41,806 nucleotides of DNA from Halorubrum lipolyticum DSM 21995 (GTDB taxonomy: Archaea > Halobacteriota > Halobacteria > Halobacteriales > Haloferacaceae), in contig NZ_AOJG01000037.1 of assembly GCF_000337375.1 (NCBI RefSeq), positions 13,925 to 55,730 of the forward strand, given 5' to 3'. Positions 1-6,516 of this stretch are shown here, piece after piece. Made by a program: the position numbers and the translations under genes. Under the pieces are notes generated by a model. The model made no database searches and was not told where the DNA came from. It worked only from the letters and a program-made list of their open reading frames with translations. Positions within the stretch are counted from its first letter, which is position 1. Each line of letters starts with the position of its first letter.

Positions 1-25
1 CATCAGAGATGTGTATGAGAGACAG
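1..25. other. Tn5 mosaic-end adapter (library artefact), left end
   Basis: Positions 7-25 match the synthetic 19-bp Tn5 mosaic end in the orientation AGATGTGTATAAGAGACAG, with one mismatch (g for a at position 17). They are preceded by CATCAG. The reverse complement of the same 25 bases lies at the right end (41781-41805). The mosaic end is an engineered sequence, not a natural haloarchaeal repeat, so genomic sequence begins at about position 26. Confidence 0.95.
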
Positions 26-985
26 CTCGTCGACCGTTGCCGACGCGTCGAGCCCGTGAACGAACAGCGGCACCCGGAGGTTCTCCTCGAACAGCGTCTG
101 CTCGTGGCCGAAGTTCCCGTGTTCGCCGATCGCCTCGCCGTGGTCGGAGGTGAACACCGTGATCGGGTCGCGATCTCGGGTCGCTCCGTGGATCGCGTCC
201 ACGAACGCGTCGACCGACCGGACCGCGTCCCGGTACGCGCCGCCGATCAGCTCGCGGGCGCGCTCCGGCAGCTCTTCATCGGCGGTCTCGCCCTGCCAGT
301 AGCGTAAGATTGCGTAGTACATCTCCCACGCCGCGGACTCCTCGCGGTACCGTCGCGGCGTGATGTACGGCTGGTGGGAGTCCAAGATGAACACCCAGAG
401 GAAGAACGGCTCGGGGAGGTCGGAAATCGCCTCCTCGACCAGATCGAACGATCCGGGCCACTGTGAGAACCACTCCTTCTTCGAACTCCATCCGAAGGGA
501 TCCCCGGGAAGGGTCTCGATCCCCGTATCTGCGAGCTTGAACAGCGTCGAGTCCGAGAGGTGTTTCGCCGAGACGTCCGGACTGTCCGCGCTGATCTCGG
601 TGAACTCGTCGAACCCGAGATCGAAGCTGCTCTCCCTGGTCGTCCACGGATTCGCGGTGAACGCCGCGGTCTCGTACCCCTGACGCTGGAGCCGCTCGCT
701 CAGGTGGGTGAACCGCCGCATGTGCTCGCCGATCCGTTCTTGCCGACCCTGCCAGTCCGCCATCGTCCACGACTCGTCGTCGGTCATGAACTCTCCCGTG
801 AAGAACACGGGCACCGATGACGGCGTTCGAGGGCCGGGCGCGACCGCTTGCGTGAACGAGACCCCCTCGTCGGCGAGCCGCTCGATCGCCGGCGTCAGAT
901 CCGACTCGGCGTTCACGAACCCACAGTGGTCCGCACGAAGGCTGTCCGCCGTGACCATGACGAGATTCCGCTTATCTCCCGCCAC
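26..985 (-). CDS. Sulfatase-fold protein, 3' end missing (cut by adapter), no FGly nucleophile
   Basis: About 320 codons are open from a GTG at 985 to the adapter, so the C-terminus is absent. The GTG is preceded by a strong Shine-Dalgarno (GGAGGAG) and lies one base past the stop of the upstream small gene. The product has the alkaline phosphatase/sulfatase fold: a metal-binding segment VTADSLRADH (residues 11-20) and a second metal site SDHGEAIGEHG followed by the FGHEQTLFEENLRVP stretch. Aligned without gaps to the neighbouring sulfatase (1309-2571), TG at 63-64 matches in both. The position of the formylglycine serine (S51 there) is Gly51 here, and the conserved Arg55 is Pro55. It therefore cannot be a formylglycine sulfatase as read. 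It may be a phosphotransferase/phosphatase of the same fold or a non-catalytic paralogue. Fold assignment is firm; substrate is unknown. Confidence 0.88.
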
Positions 986-986
986 G

Positions 987-1199
987 TCACTCCTCCAAGT
1001 AGCCGAGCGACTCGAGCCGCTCCTGAACCCCTTCTCTCGAAGTCGACGATTCTGCGGACCGGTCTGCTTCCCGCTCGACGCGCGTCACCACTTCCGAGAG
1101 CACGAACTCCGCATACTCATCGACGGTTTCGAACTCCGTGTCTTGAATGCGTGTTTCGATGCGGTCCGCGAGGTCCTCAGAAACAGTTAGGTCAGTCAT
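987..1199 (-). CDS. Small ribbon-helix-helix-like protein with a sulfatase-type C-terminal tail
   Basis: A 70-residue protein starting at ATG 1199. Residues 1-40 look like a ribbon-helix-helix unit: a short strand (LTVSEDLADRIETRI) followed by a helix (TVDEYAEFVLSEVV), the usual pattern of CopG/Arc-type DNA-binding or antitoxin proteins. Residues 58-70 end in QERLESLGYLEE, which resembles the extreme C-terminus of the upstream sulfatase (ERRLDALGYK). Its ATG overlaps the stop of the upstream micro-ORF (ATGA), and its stop is one base before the GTG of the downstream sulfatase-fold gene, so it is very probably co-translated. A TATA-like run (about 1238-1247) could also drive it separately. It could be a regulator of the cluster or a small partner of the sulfatases. 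Function is inferred only. Confidence 0.75.
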   Translation of the reverse strand: MTDLTVSEDLADRIETRIQDTEFETVDEYAEFVLSEVVTRVEREADRSAESSTSREGVQERLESLGYLEE

Positions 1200-1312
1200 G
1201 TGTGGTGATCCGACTCGTTCGGTCGAGTGATCTGCGCGTATATATCCCGTGTGACCGTTCTGTGCGTCATCTCGTCCGCGTCTTTCGCTGTGAAATTCTT
1301 CGAGTCGCTCAT
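1196..1312 (-). CDS. Putative 38-residue micro-ORF linking the sulfatase and RHH-like genes
   Basis: This reading frame runs from ATG 1312, which overlaps the stop of the 1309-2571 sulfatase as ATGA, to a TGA that overlaps the ATG of the next gene in the same ATGA arrangement. The predicted peptide has 38 residues (starts MSDSKNFTAKDADEM, ends NESDHHT), is hydrophilic, and has no recognisable domain. Four-base overlaps at both ends suggest translational coupling, and the frame fills the gap between the two genes exactly. Against it: a TATA-like sequence lies inside it, codon use is less GC-biased than in its neighbours, and a frame this short can arise by chance. Confidence 0.4.
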   Translation of the reverse strand: MSDSKNFTAKDADEMTHRTVTRDIYAQITRPNESDHHT

Positions 1313-2571
1313 TTGTATCCCAAGGCATCGAGCCGCCGTTCGATCTCCTCGTCGACCTCCCCATCGTCCTCGACCGACTCCCCGTTCTCGACGCGGACCC
1401 GCTCGTCGACGTGCTCTTCCAACTCCTCACGCAACGCCGACCCCGCACACCCCCCGAACTCGATCGTCCCCGACTCCCGGTCGCGCTCGCAGAAACACTT
1501 GCCCCCGGCAATCCGTGACGCGTACCGCCGGAGATGGCTGTGCTCGTCCTCGCCGCGCGCCTGGCAGAATACCGTCCGGTCGTCCGGGAACTCCTCAAAC
1601 AACGACACACCGTCTCCCGCCTCATCCACACCGACTATCGCCTCGATCGTCGCGGCCACGTCCAGCGTGCTCGCGGTCGTCGCAACCTCCTCGCCACGAC
1701 CACCTGGCGGCCGCACGTACAGCGGCACCTTGGTGATCTCGTCGTGGAGGTACCGCGGGTGTTCGTAGTAGCCGTGCTCGCCGAAGGCGTCGCCGTGGTC
1801 CGCGGTGACGATCAACAGCGACTCTTCCAACAGGTCGCGCTCCCGGAGCGCCTCCAGGAACTCCCCGATCTTGGCGTCGTTGTACCGGATCTCGGCGTCG
1901 TATAGGTCGATCAGCAGCTCGCGCTCGTCGTCCGTGATCGACTCCGGGTCCTTGATCGCGCGCTGGTACAGCGACTGCGCCTCCCGTCCGGACACCGACT
2001 CGTCGGCGTATAGCGTCGCGTACTCCCCGGGCGGCTCGTAGGGCCCGTGGGTGTCCATGTAGTGGTTCCACAGGAAGAACGGCTCGTCGTCGTCCACCGA
2101 GTCCAGCCACGACAGCGACCGCTCGTTGATCTCCTCGGCCCGCGCGTAGTGCCGGTTCCGGAGCTTGTCCCACGCCCGCTGGGCGAGCGCGACCAGCTTG
2201 TGCTGGCCGAGATGGAGGTCGTCGTCGAAGTGGTCGAACCCTTCGTCGAACCCGTACGCCCGCGAGACGAACGGGTTCGAGTGGAATCCGGCGGTCGCGA
2301 ACCCCTCCTCTGAGAGCGTCGACGCCACCGTTTCCGTCGCGAGCCGATACCCGTCGTCGACCGCGACGTCCGGGTACTCGCCCGTCAACAGCGCGGGCAC
2401 CGCCTCCCGGGTGTGCGAGCTCGCGCTGTAGGCGTTCTCGAACCGGATCGCCTCCTCGGCCAGGTCGTCGAGGACCGGCGAGGTCTCGCGGTGGTAGCCG
2501 TACGAGGAGAGGTGGTCCGCACGGAGCGCGTCCGCGGAGAGGAGAACGACGTTCCGCGGTGAGTCAGTCAT
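1309..2571 (-). CDS. Sulfatase family protein (alkaline phosphatase superfamily)
   Basis: A 420-residue protein that, if active, hydrolyses sulfate esters, most likely on a surface glycan given the glycosyltransferases nearby. Metal-ligand motif SADALRADH (residues 12-20). Candidate formylglycine serine S51 in S-S-H-T-R, followed by EAVPALLTG; the usual Pro two residues after the nucleophile is His here. Second metal site TADHGDAFGEHG in the middle of the chain and the typical sulfatase ending RLDALGYK. No signal peptide is evident, so it may be cytoplasmic. Start is the ATG at 2571. The stop overlaps the downstream micro-ORF. A Ser-type site would need an anaerobic-type maturase, and none is visible here, so activity is unproven. 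Confidence 0.9.
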   Translation of the reverse strand: MTDSPRNVVLLSADALRADHLSSYGYHRETSPVLDDLAEEAIRFENAYSASSHTREAVPALLTGEYPDVAVDDGYRLATETVASTLSEEGFATAGFHSNPFVSRAYGFDEGFDHFDDDLHLGQHKLVALAQRAWDKLRNRHYARAEEINERSLSWLDSVDDDEPFFLWNHYMDTHGPYEPPGEYATLYADESVSGREAQSLYQRAIKDPESITDDERELLIDLYDAEIRYNDAKIGEFLEALRERDLLEESLLIVTADHGDAFGEHGYYEHPRYLHDEITKVPLYVRPPGGRGEEVATTASTLDVAATIEAIVGVDEAGDGVSLFEEFPDDRTVFCQARGEDEHSHLRRYASRIAGGKCFCERDRESGTIEFGGCAGSALREELEEHVDERVRVENGESVEDDGEVDEEIERRLDALGYK

Positions 2572-2619
2572 ACACCTGATTCTGACAGTCGGTCAACTTG
2601 AACGTGTCGGGCTCGGAGT

Positions 2620-3132
2620 TTACGAGGCGTCACCGAGTTTCGGCTCTCGCGTTCGATACCGATGGACGCCCCAGATCAGAAGCGCGATCGCACCCGTCAG
2701 GAACATCGGCTCCGGCTGGGTGCTCAGATACAGCCCCGGACTCGGGACTCGGTACTGTGAGAGCGGCCAGACGAGCTGGACCGAGCGACCGGTCGGCGTC
2801 AGTAACAGGCTGTCGGCGAGCAGGTGACTCCCTGCGCCGACGCCGAGGAGAAGCCCGCCCCGGCGGCGTTCGCTCGAACCCAGTAGCACGAGTCCGATAC
2901 ACACGCTCAGCAACGTCCCCCCACCGGTGGCTAGACTCCCCCAGTCGAACGGCACACCGAGCAGCCCTTCGACGGTCTCGCTCGGAAGGGCGAGATCGAT
3001 CTTTACGATGTCGGGGATGAACGCTCCGACCATCCCGAGGGTGACGTACGGGGTGGTGAGCCACTCGACGCGCCAAGACGCGACTCGACAGAGGCCGTAC
3101 GCGATGAAGACGTGCGCCAGCAGGTCAGGCAT
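2620..3132 (-). CDS. DUF457/YdjM-like membrane-bound metal-dependent hydrolase
   Basis: A 170-residue integral membrane protein. Family marks are the N-terminal DLLAH, the segment GAFIPDIVKID around residue 37-47 (an Asp after the second hydrophobic stretch), and GAGSHLLADSLL near residue 98. These supply the His/Asp residues that define the YdjM/DUF457 group of predicted metal-dependent hydrolases. About four hydrophobic segments are visible, with a final TM helix near residues 142-156. Its ATG lies inside the end of the upstream gene (8-bp overlap, 3125-3132), indicating a two-gene operon. A paralogue of similar length lies at 21154-21666. Biochemical role is unknown for the family. Confidence 0.8.
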   Translation of the reverse strand: MPDLLAHVFIAYGLCRVASWRVEWLTTPYVTLGMVGAFIPDIVKIDLALPSETVEGLLGVPFDWGSLATGGGTLLSVCIGLVLLGSSERRRGGLLLGVGAGSHLLADSLLLTPTGRSVQLVWPLSQYRVPSPGLYLSTQPEPMFLTGAIALLIWGVHRYRTREPKLGDAS

Positions 3133-3658
3133 CGTTCGACCCCCACCGCCGCTGAACCCACGCTACTCCCTTCCGAACCGTCAGCGGTTCCGTTCGCGGT
3201 TCGAATCCCAACGTCGACCACTCCATCGTCCAGTGACGAAGTAACCGAGTGAGTACCCATAACCCGGCCAGAAACGAGATCCCCCACGCGTACCACCGGC
3301 CCTGTTGTGGGACGACGAAGGCGTTGTGCGCGTCGATAGTGGTCCGATCCACCAGCGTGCCGTACACCCGGACCTTGTCACCCGGTTCCGGTTCGATCGT
3401 CGCGCCGGTGATCGTGACTCGGTCCGTCCCGTCTATCGTCTCGACGCGGATGACCACTGGATCGGTGTCCTGGACGATCCCACCGGACTCAACCGGGCCG
3501 TCGAGATAGCGATCGGGGTCGTCCAGGAACTCCGTTTCGTCGGCGAGCTCCCACGCGTCTTCGTTGACGGGCTGGACTGCGTACAGCGGGAAGAGTGCCG
3601 CCTGTCCGAGCAACAGCAGGCAGACAAGCGCGATGCGAGCGCGCGCGGTTTCGAACAT
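3125..3658 (-). CDS. Membrane-anchored protein with an OB-like central domain, unknown function
   Basis: 177 residues from ATG 3658. An upstream in-frame ATG (3682) overlaps the TATA element itself and is rejected. One TM segment near the N-terminus (about 7-25), an extracytoplasmic beta-rich domain (about 55-125) containing GDKVRVYGTLVD, and a second TM segment (WYAWGISFLAGLWVLTRLL) followed by a basic C-terminal tail. The central domain pattern resembles small OB-fold exchange domains of envelope proteins, but I do not recognise a named family. The end overlaps the DUF457 gene by 8 bp, so the two are probably co-expressed. Confidence 0.75.
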   Translation of the reverse strand: MFETARARIALVCLLLLGQAALFPLYAVQPVNEDAWELADETEFLDDPDRYLDGPVESGGIVQDTDPVVIRVETIDGTDRVTITGATIEPEPGDKVRVYGTLVDRTTIDAHNAFVVPQQGRWYAWGISFLAGLWVLTRLLRHWTMEWSTLGFEPRTEPLTVRKGVAWVQRRWGSNDA

Positions 3659-3680
3659 CAGACAACTATCGTTTGGAATC

Positions 3681-3690
3681 ATTTAATAAA
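3681..3690 (-). promoter_or_regulatory. TATA element for a leaderless transcript
   Basis: TTTATTAAAT on the minus strand, centred about 28 bp upstream of ATG 3658. This is the standard haloarchaeal spacing for transcription starting at the initiation codon, and it decides the start of the gene at 3125-3658. Confidence 0.7.
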
Positions 3691-3739
3691 TAACCTGGAA
3701 TTGAAACGCTACGAATATGAATCCGTTTTGTCTCGAACG

Positions 3740-4015
3740 GTATCCGCTCGTACAGAATCGGTAACGCCGAAAACGATCCACGAGATCGGTACCTGCCTCG
3801 CCGATCAAGGCCACGAGGCCCCCTGTACTGACGGCAATTTCGGGATAGACCCGCGTGATCACCACGGGGATAACCCTTCGATAGTTGCGCCCGAAACGGG
3901 CCGCTACGCGGAGGATCGACGCTCCATCACAAGCCCTCGACTTTGCGATCCGTGCACTCCAACACTACAAAAACAGCTCCGAATGACGAACGCGACGTTG
4001 TTGTACGAACGAGTG
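3740..4015 (+). pseudogene. Decayed partial copy of the adjacent GT4 glycosyltransferase (N-terminal part)
   Basis: Translated pieces align with the start of the intact glycosyltransferase at 4158. A YPLV fragment corresponds to the segment before KGGAEK. Then HEIGTCLADQGHE (intact: HEIGTRLADRGHE), VAPETGRYAEDRRSIT (intact: VAPEADLYEGDRRSIT) and a decayed RALPPLRRRLRNDE-like stretch follow. The copy has lost its start, carries frame changes and an in-frame stop after YPLVQNR, and ends after about 90 codons. It is visibly more AT-rich than the intact gene, as expected for drift. It is a tandem duplicate or an older homologue undergoing deletion. Confidence 0.85.
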
Positions 4016-4157
4016 ATCTAATCACCTCCTCCACGGGCTCGAGAACATCACTCGACTAGAGACGGCCGACAACCCGTTCAATTAATTCGCGAATTGAAAG
4101 ATACTCCCGAAGCGCCGTGTTCAAGATGCCACCCCGCGACGCTACAATCACTTGACA

Positions 4158-5297
4158 ATGCGCATCGCTTTTGTTAGTAATGTGATTTTTCCGTTTATAA
4201 AGGGAGGCGCCGAAAAGCGCATCCACGAGATCGGCACGCGCCTCGCCGATCGGGGCCACGAGGTCACCGTGTACGGCCGGCACTTCTGGGACGGCCCCGC
4301 GGAGATCACCCACGAGGGGATGACGCTCCGCGCGGTCGCGCCCGAGGCAGACCTCTACGAGGGGGATCGGCGCTCCATCACCGAGGCGATCGACTTCGCG
4401 GTCCGCGCGCTCCCGCCCCTCCGCAGGCGCCTCCGGAACGACGAACACGACGTGGTCGTCGCCAGCGTCTTCCCGTACTTCCCGGTCCTCTCGACGAAGC
4501 TCGCGAGCCTGCGGACGGACACGCCCGTCGTCACGACCTGGCACGAGGTCTGGGGCGACTACTGGGAGGAGTACCTCGGGCGCCTCGCGCCGTTCGGCAA
4601 GGTCACCGAGCGCGTCACCGCGCGGACGCCGCAACACCCGACCGCGATCTCGGCGATCACGGCCGACCGGCTCGCCGCCATCGGTCCCGACCGCGACGAC
4701 ATCGAGATCGTCCCGAACGGGATCGACGTCGAGCAGGTCCGCACCGCGCCGCTTCCCGGCCAAGGCTACGACGCGCTCTTCGCGGGCCGACTCATCGAGC
4801 ACAAGAACGTCGACGTGCTCATGGAGGCGTTCGACGCGGTCGCCGCCGACCACGACGCCACGCTGGGGGTCATCGGCGACGGCCCCGAGCGCGAGCGACT
4901 CGAAGCCACGCGCGACGCGCTCGCGCACCCGGACCGCGTCGACTTCCTCGGCTTCCTCGACGACTACGAGGACGTGCTCGGACACATGCGGGCCGCCGAC
5001 GTGTTCGCGTCGCCGAGCACCCGCGAGGGGTTCGGGATCACCTTCCTCGAGGCGATGGCCGCGGACTGCACCGTGATCGCGGCCGATCACCCGGAGTCGG
5101 CCGCCGACGAGGTCATCGCCGACGCCGGCTTCCTCGTCGAGCCCACGGTCGACGCGCTCGCGGAGCGACTCGACGCCGCGCTGGGTGGCGCCCGACCGCC
5201 GGCGTCACCCGCCGACCACGCCGAGCAGTACGACTGGGACGCGATCGGCGCGCAGGCGGAAACGGCCTATCGGCGCGCGATCGACGGCGCGTGGTGA
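4158..5297 (+). CDS. GT4-family (GT-B fold) glycosyltransferase
   Basis: A 379-residue cytoplasmic enzyme expected to transfer a sugar from a nucleotide donor to a growing glycan. N-terminal acceptor domain: KGGAEKRIHEIG near residue 16-27, followed by LADRGHEVTVYGRHF. C-terminal donor domain: FAGRLIEHKNVDVL, VIGDGPERERLE and the E-x7-E motif in TREGFGITFLEAMA. ATG 4158 is preferred over the in-frame TTG two codons upstream. The first 15 or so codons (TTT, GTT, AGT, AAT, ATA, AAG) are AT-rich, unlike the rest of the gene, and a decayed copy lies just upstream; this suggests a recombination junction at the 5' end. Donor and acceptor are unknown; N-glycan or exopolysaccharide assembly is likely. 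Confidence 0.92.
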   Translation: MRIAFVSNVIFPFIKGGAEKRIHEIGTRLADRGHEVTVYGRHFWDGPAEITHEGMTLRAVAPEADLYEGDRRSITEAIDFAVRALPPLRRRLRNDEHDVVVASVFPYFPVLSTKLASLRTDTPVVTTWHEVWGDYWEEYLGRLAPFGKVTERVTARTPQHPTAISAITADRLAAIGPDRDDIEIVPNGIDVEQVRTAPLPGQGYDALFAGRLIEHKNVDVLMEAFDAVAADHDATLGVIGDGPERERLEATRDALAHPDRVDFLGFLDDYEDVLGHMRAADVFASPSTREGFGITFLEAMAADCTVIAADHPESAADEVIADAGFLVEPTVDALAERLDAALGGARPPASPADHAEQYDWDAIGAQAETAYRRAIDGAW

Positions 5298-5330
5298 TGA
5301 CTCTACCCAACTATTGTTTTCTCTAGCAAA

Positions 5331-5352
5331 GATATTTTACACGTGACCACGT
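5331..5352 (+). promoter_or_regulatory. TATA element plus ACGTG/CACGT inverted repeat upstream of the HTH cassette
   Basis: The AT-rich GATATTTTAC (5331-5340) is centred about 28 bp before ATG 5363, suggesting a leaderless transcript. It is directly followed by ACGTG-AC-CACGT (5341-5352), a perfect 5-bp inverted repeat between the TATA element and the start site. A repressor bound there would block initiation, so autoregulation by the HTH protein is plausible. Confidence 0.5.
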
Positions 5353-5362
5353 ACCCATCACT

Positions 5363-5977
5363 ATGCCTACCAGCGATCCCCCGGAGAATCTCTGGGAGGG
5401 CGACGTCAACGAGGCCGTTATCGAGCAGTGGACTGACGACACGACGGCATTCGACCGGATGCGACAGGTCGTTACCGTTACGACCGAGCCGCAATCCGCC
5501 GAGGAGATCGCCGATCGCGCCCGCGTCAGCCCGCCGACGGCGCGCAAGTATCTCTCGACGATGGCTGCGGACGGTCGTGTCAAGCGCATCAACACTGACA
5601 CCGGCAGTCAGTACATGCGCGCCCCCCAGATGCTCGCGATGCGTCGTATCGCCGCGATCCACCGCGAACACACGAAAGCCGAGATCCGCAAATCGATCAA
5701 GGAGCTCCAAGAAGAGCGCGCGAACATCAAGGAGACCCACGAGGTCGGAACGATCGACGAACTCACCCTCGTGCTCGACGCGGGCGACGACGGCTGGGTT
5801 GATGTCGCGCGCTGGCGCCAGATCGAGCAGAACCTCGAGATTGCACAGGCCGCGCTCGCGCTCTACGGGTTCGACCCCGACGATAGCCACGCAGCCGCAG
5901 TGCGCATCGCTGAGTCCACAACCGAGCGCCGAGAGCGTGGTGCATTCGATGACGAAGCCTCACGCACCACCGCGTAG
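5363..5977 (+). CDS. Winged-HTH protein, DUF7342-like, first gene of a two-gene cassette
   Basis: 204 residues. The N-terminal third holds a winged helix: a helix around DRMRQVVTV, then SAEEIADRARVSPPTARKYLSTMAADGRVKRI (about residues 44-75), a recognition helix and wing as in TrmB/ArsR-like regulators. A basic, probably coiled helix follows (HREHTKAEIRKSIKELQEER, about 95-115), then a C-terminal helical domain. The stop TAG is immediately followed by the ATG of the next gene, so the two are one transcription unit. A candidate operator lies just upstream. The layout (DNA-binding protein first, small unidentified protein second) is that of an antitoxin-toxin pair, but I infer this from organisation only. 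Confidence 0.8.
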   Translation: MPTSDPPENLWEGDVNEAVIEQWTDDTTAFDRMRQVVTVTTEPQSAEEIADRARVSPPTARKYLSTMAADGRVKRINTDTGSQYMRAPQMLAMRRIAAIHREHTKAEIRKSIKELQEERANIKETHEVGTIDELTLVLDAGDDGWVDVARWRQIEQNLEIAQAALALYGFDPDDSHAAAVRIAESTTERRERGAFDDEASRTTA

Positions 5978-6421
5978 ATGGACGAAGACATCGAGGGGGA
6001 TGTCGGGTCGCTCGACATCGCAGCTCTCGAAGAGATCCGAGAGGAGTTCCTCGCACTCGATGGGCTCGTCGACGACGCTAGCTTCGACAGCCTGCTTGAC
6101 CCGACCGAACTACGAATCCACCTCGCCGACGGCATCGCTGACGCAACGTGGTGTCGGTTCGACATCCGCTGGTATCAAACGGGGTGCTACAGCGTCCACC
6201 ACACGGACGAGAACGGTCTCGACTTCCGGTTCGACCATCATCCAAAACCCGATGCCCCGGATCGACATTTCCACCACTCGCCCGACGCCGATTCCGTAAC
6301 GGTGTCCTGTATCGAGGTAACAGAACCGAGACTCGTAGCTCGAGCTGTCCACCAACTCTGGCGACGCGCCTATGAAACCGGAGAGACTGTCTCCCTCAAC
6401 ATGGCCGAGAACCCACCCTAA
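5978..6421 (+). CDS. Conserved haloarchaeal small protein, possible toxin partner
   Basis: 147 residues starting directly after the stop of the HTH gene. Acidic N-terminus with a helix (IAALEEIREEFLALDGLV). A core beta region LRIHLADGIADATWCRFDIRWYQTGCYSVHHTDENG is followed by FRFDHHPKPDAPDRHFHH and a C-terminal helix RLVARAVHQLWRRAYETG. The dense His/Asp/Arg block near residues 88-102 (including DRHFHH) could be catalytic or metal binding. From memory, homologues sit behind DUF7342-type HTH genes in many haloarchaea, and the core vaguely recalls DUF6516-type toxins, but this needs a profile search. It could equally be a ligand-sensing partner of the regulator. Confidence 0.7.
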   Translation: MDEDIEGDVGSLDIAALEEIREEFLALDGLVDDASFDSLLDPTELRIHLADGIADATWCRFDIRWYQTGCYSVHHTDENGLDFRFDHHPKPDAPDRHFHHSPDADSVTVSCIEVTEPRLVARAVHQLWRRAYETGETVSLNMAENPP

Positions 6422-6516
6422 TCGGAGACTGGGCCCGGTTCACACGACTCCAACGGGTACAGAGAGGACGCGGCACTCGCCGCGAGGCTGACAAAAAACT
6501 CCGGGCCGCGACCGCG

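Noticed and set aside
4056-5090. Minus-strand frame opposite the GT4 gene
   Set aside because: Shadow frame caused by GC-rich codon bias. The plus strand has complete GT4 motifs.
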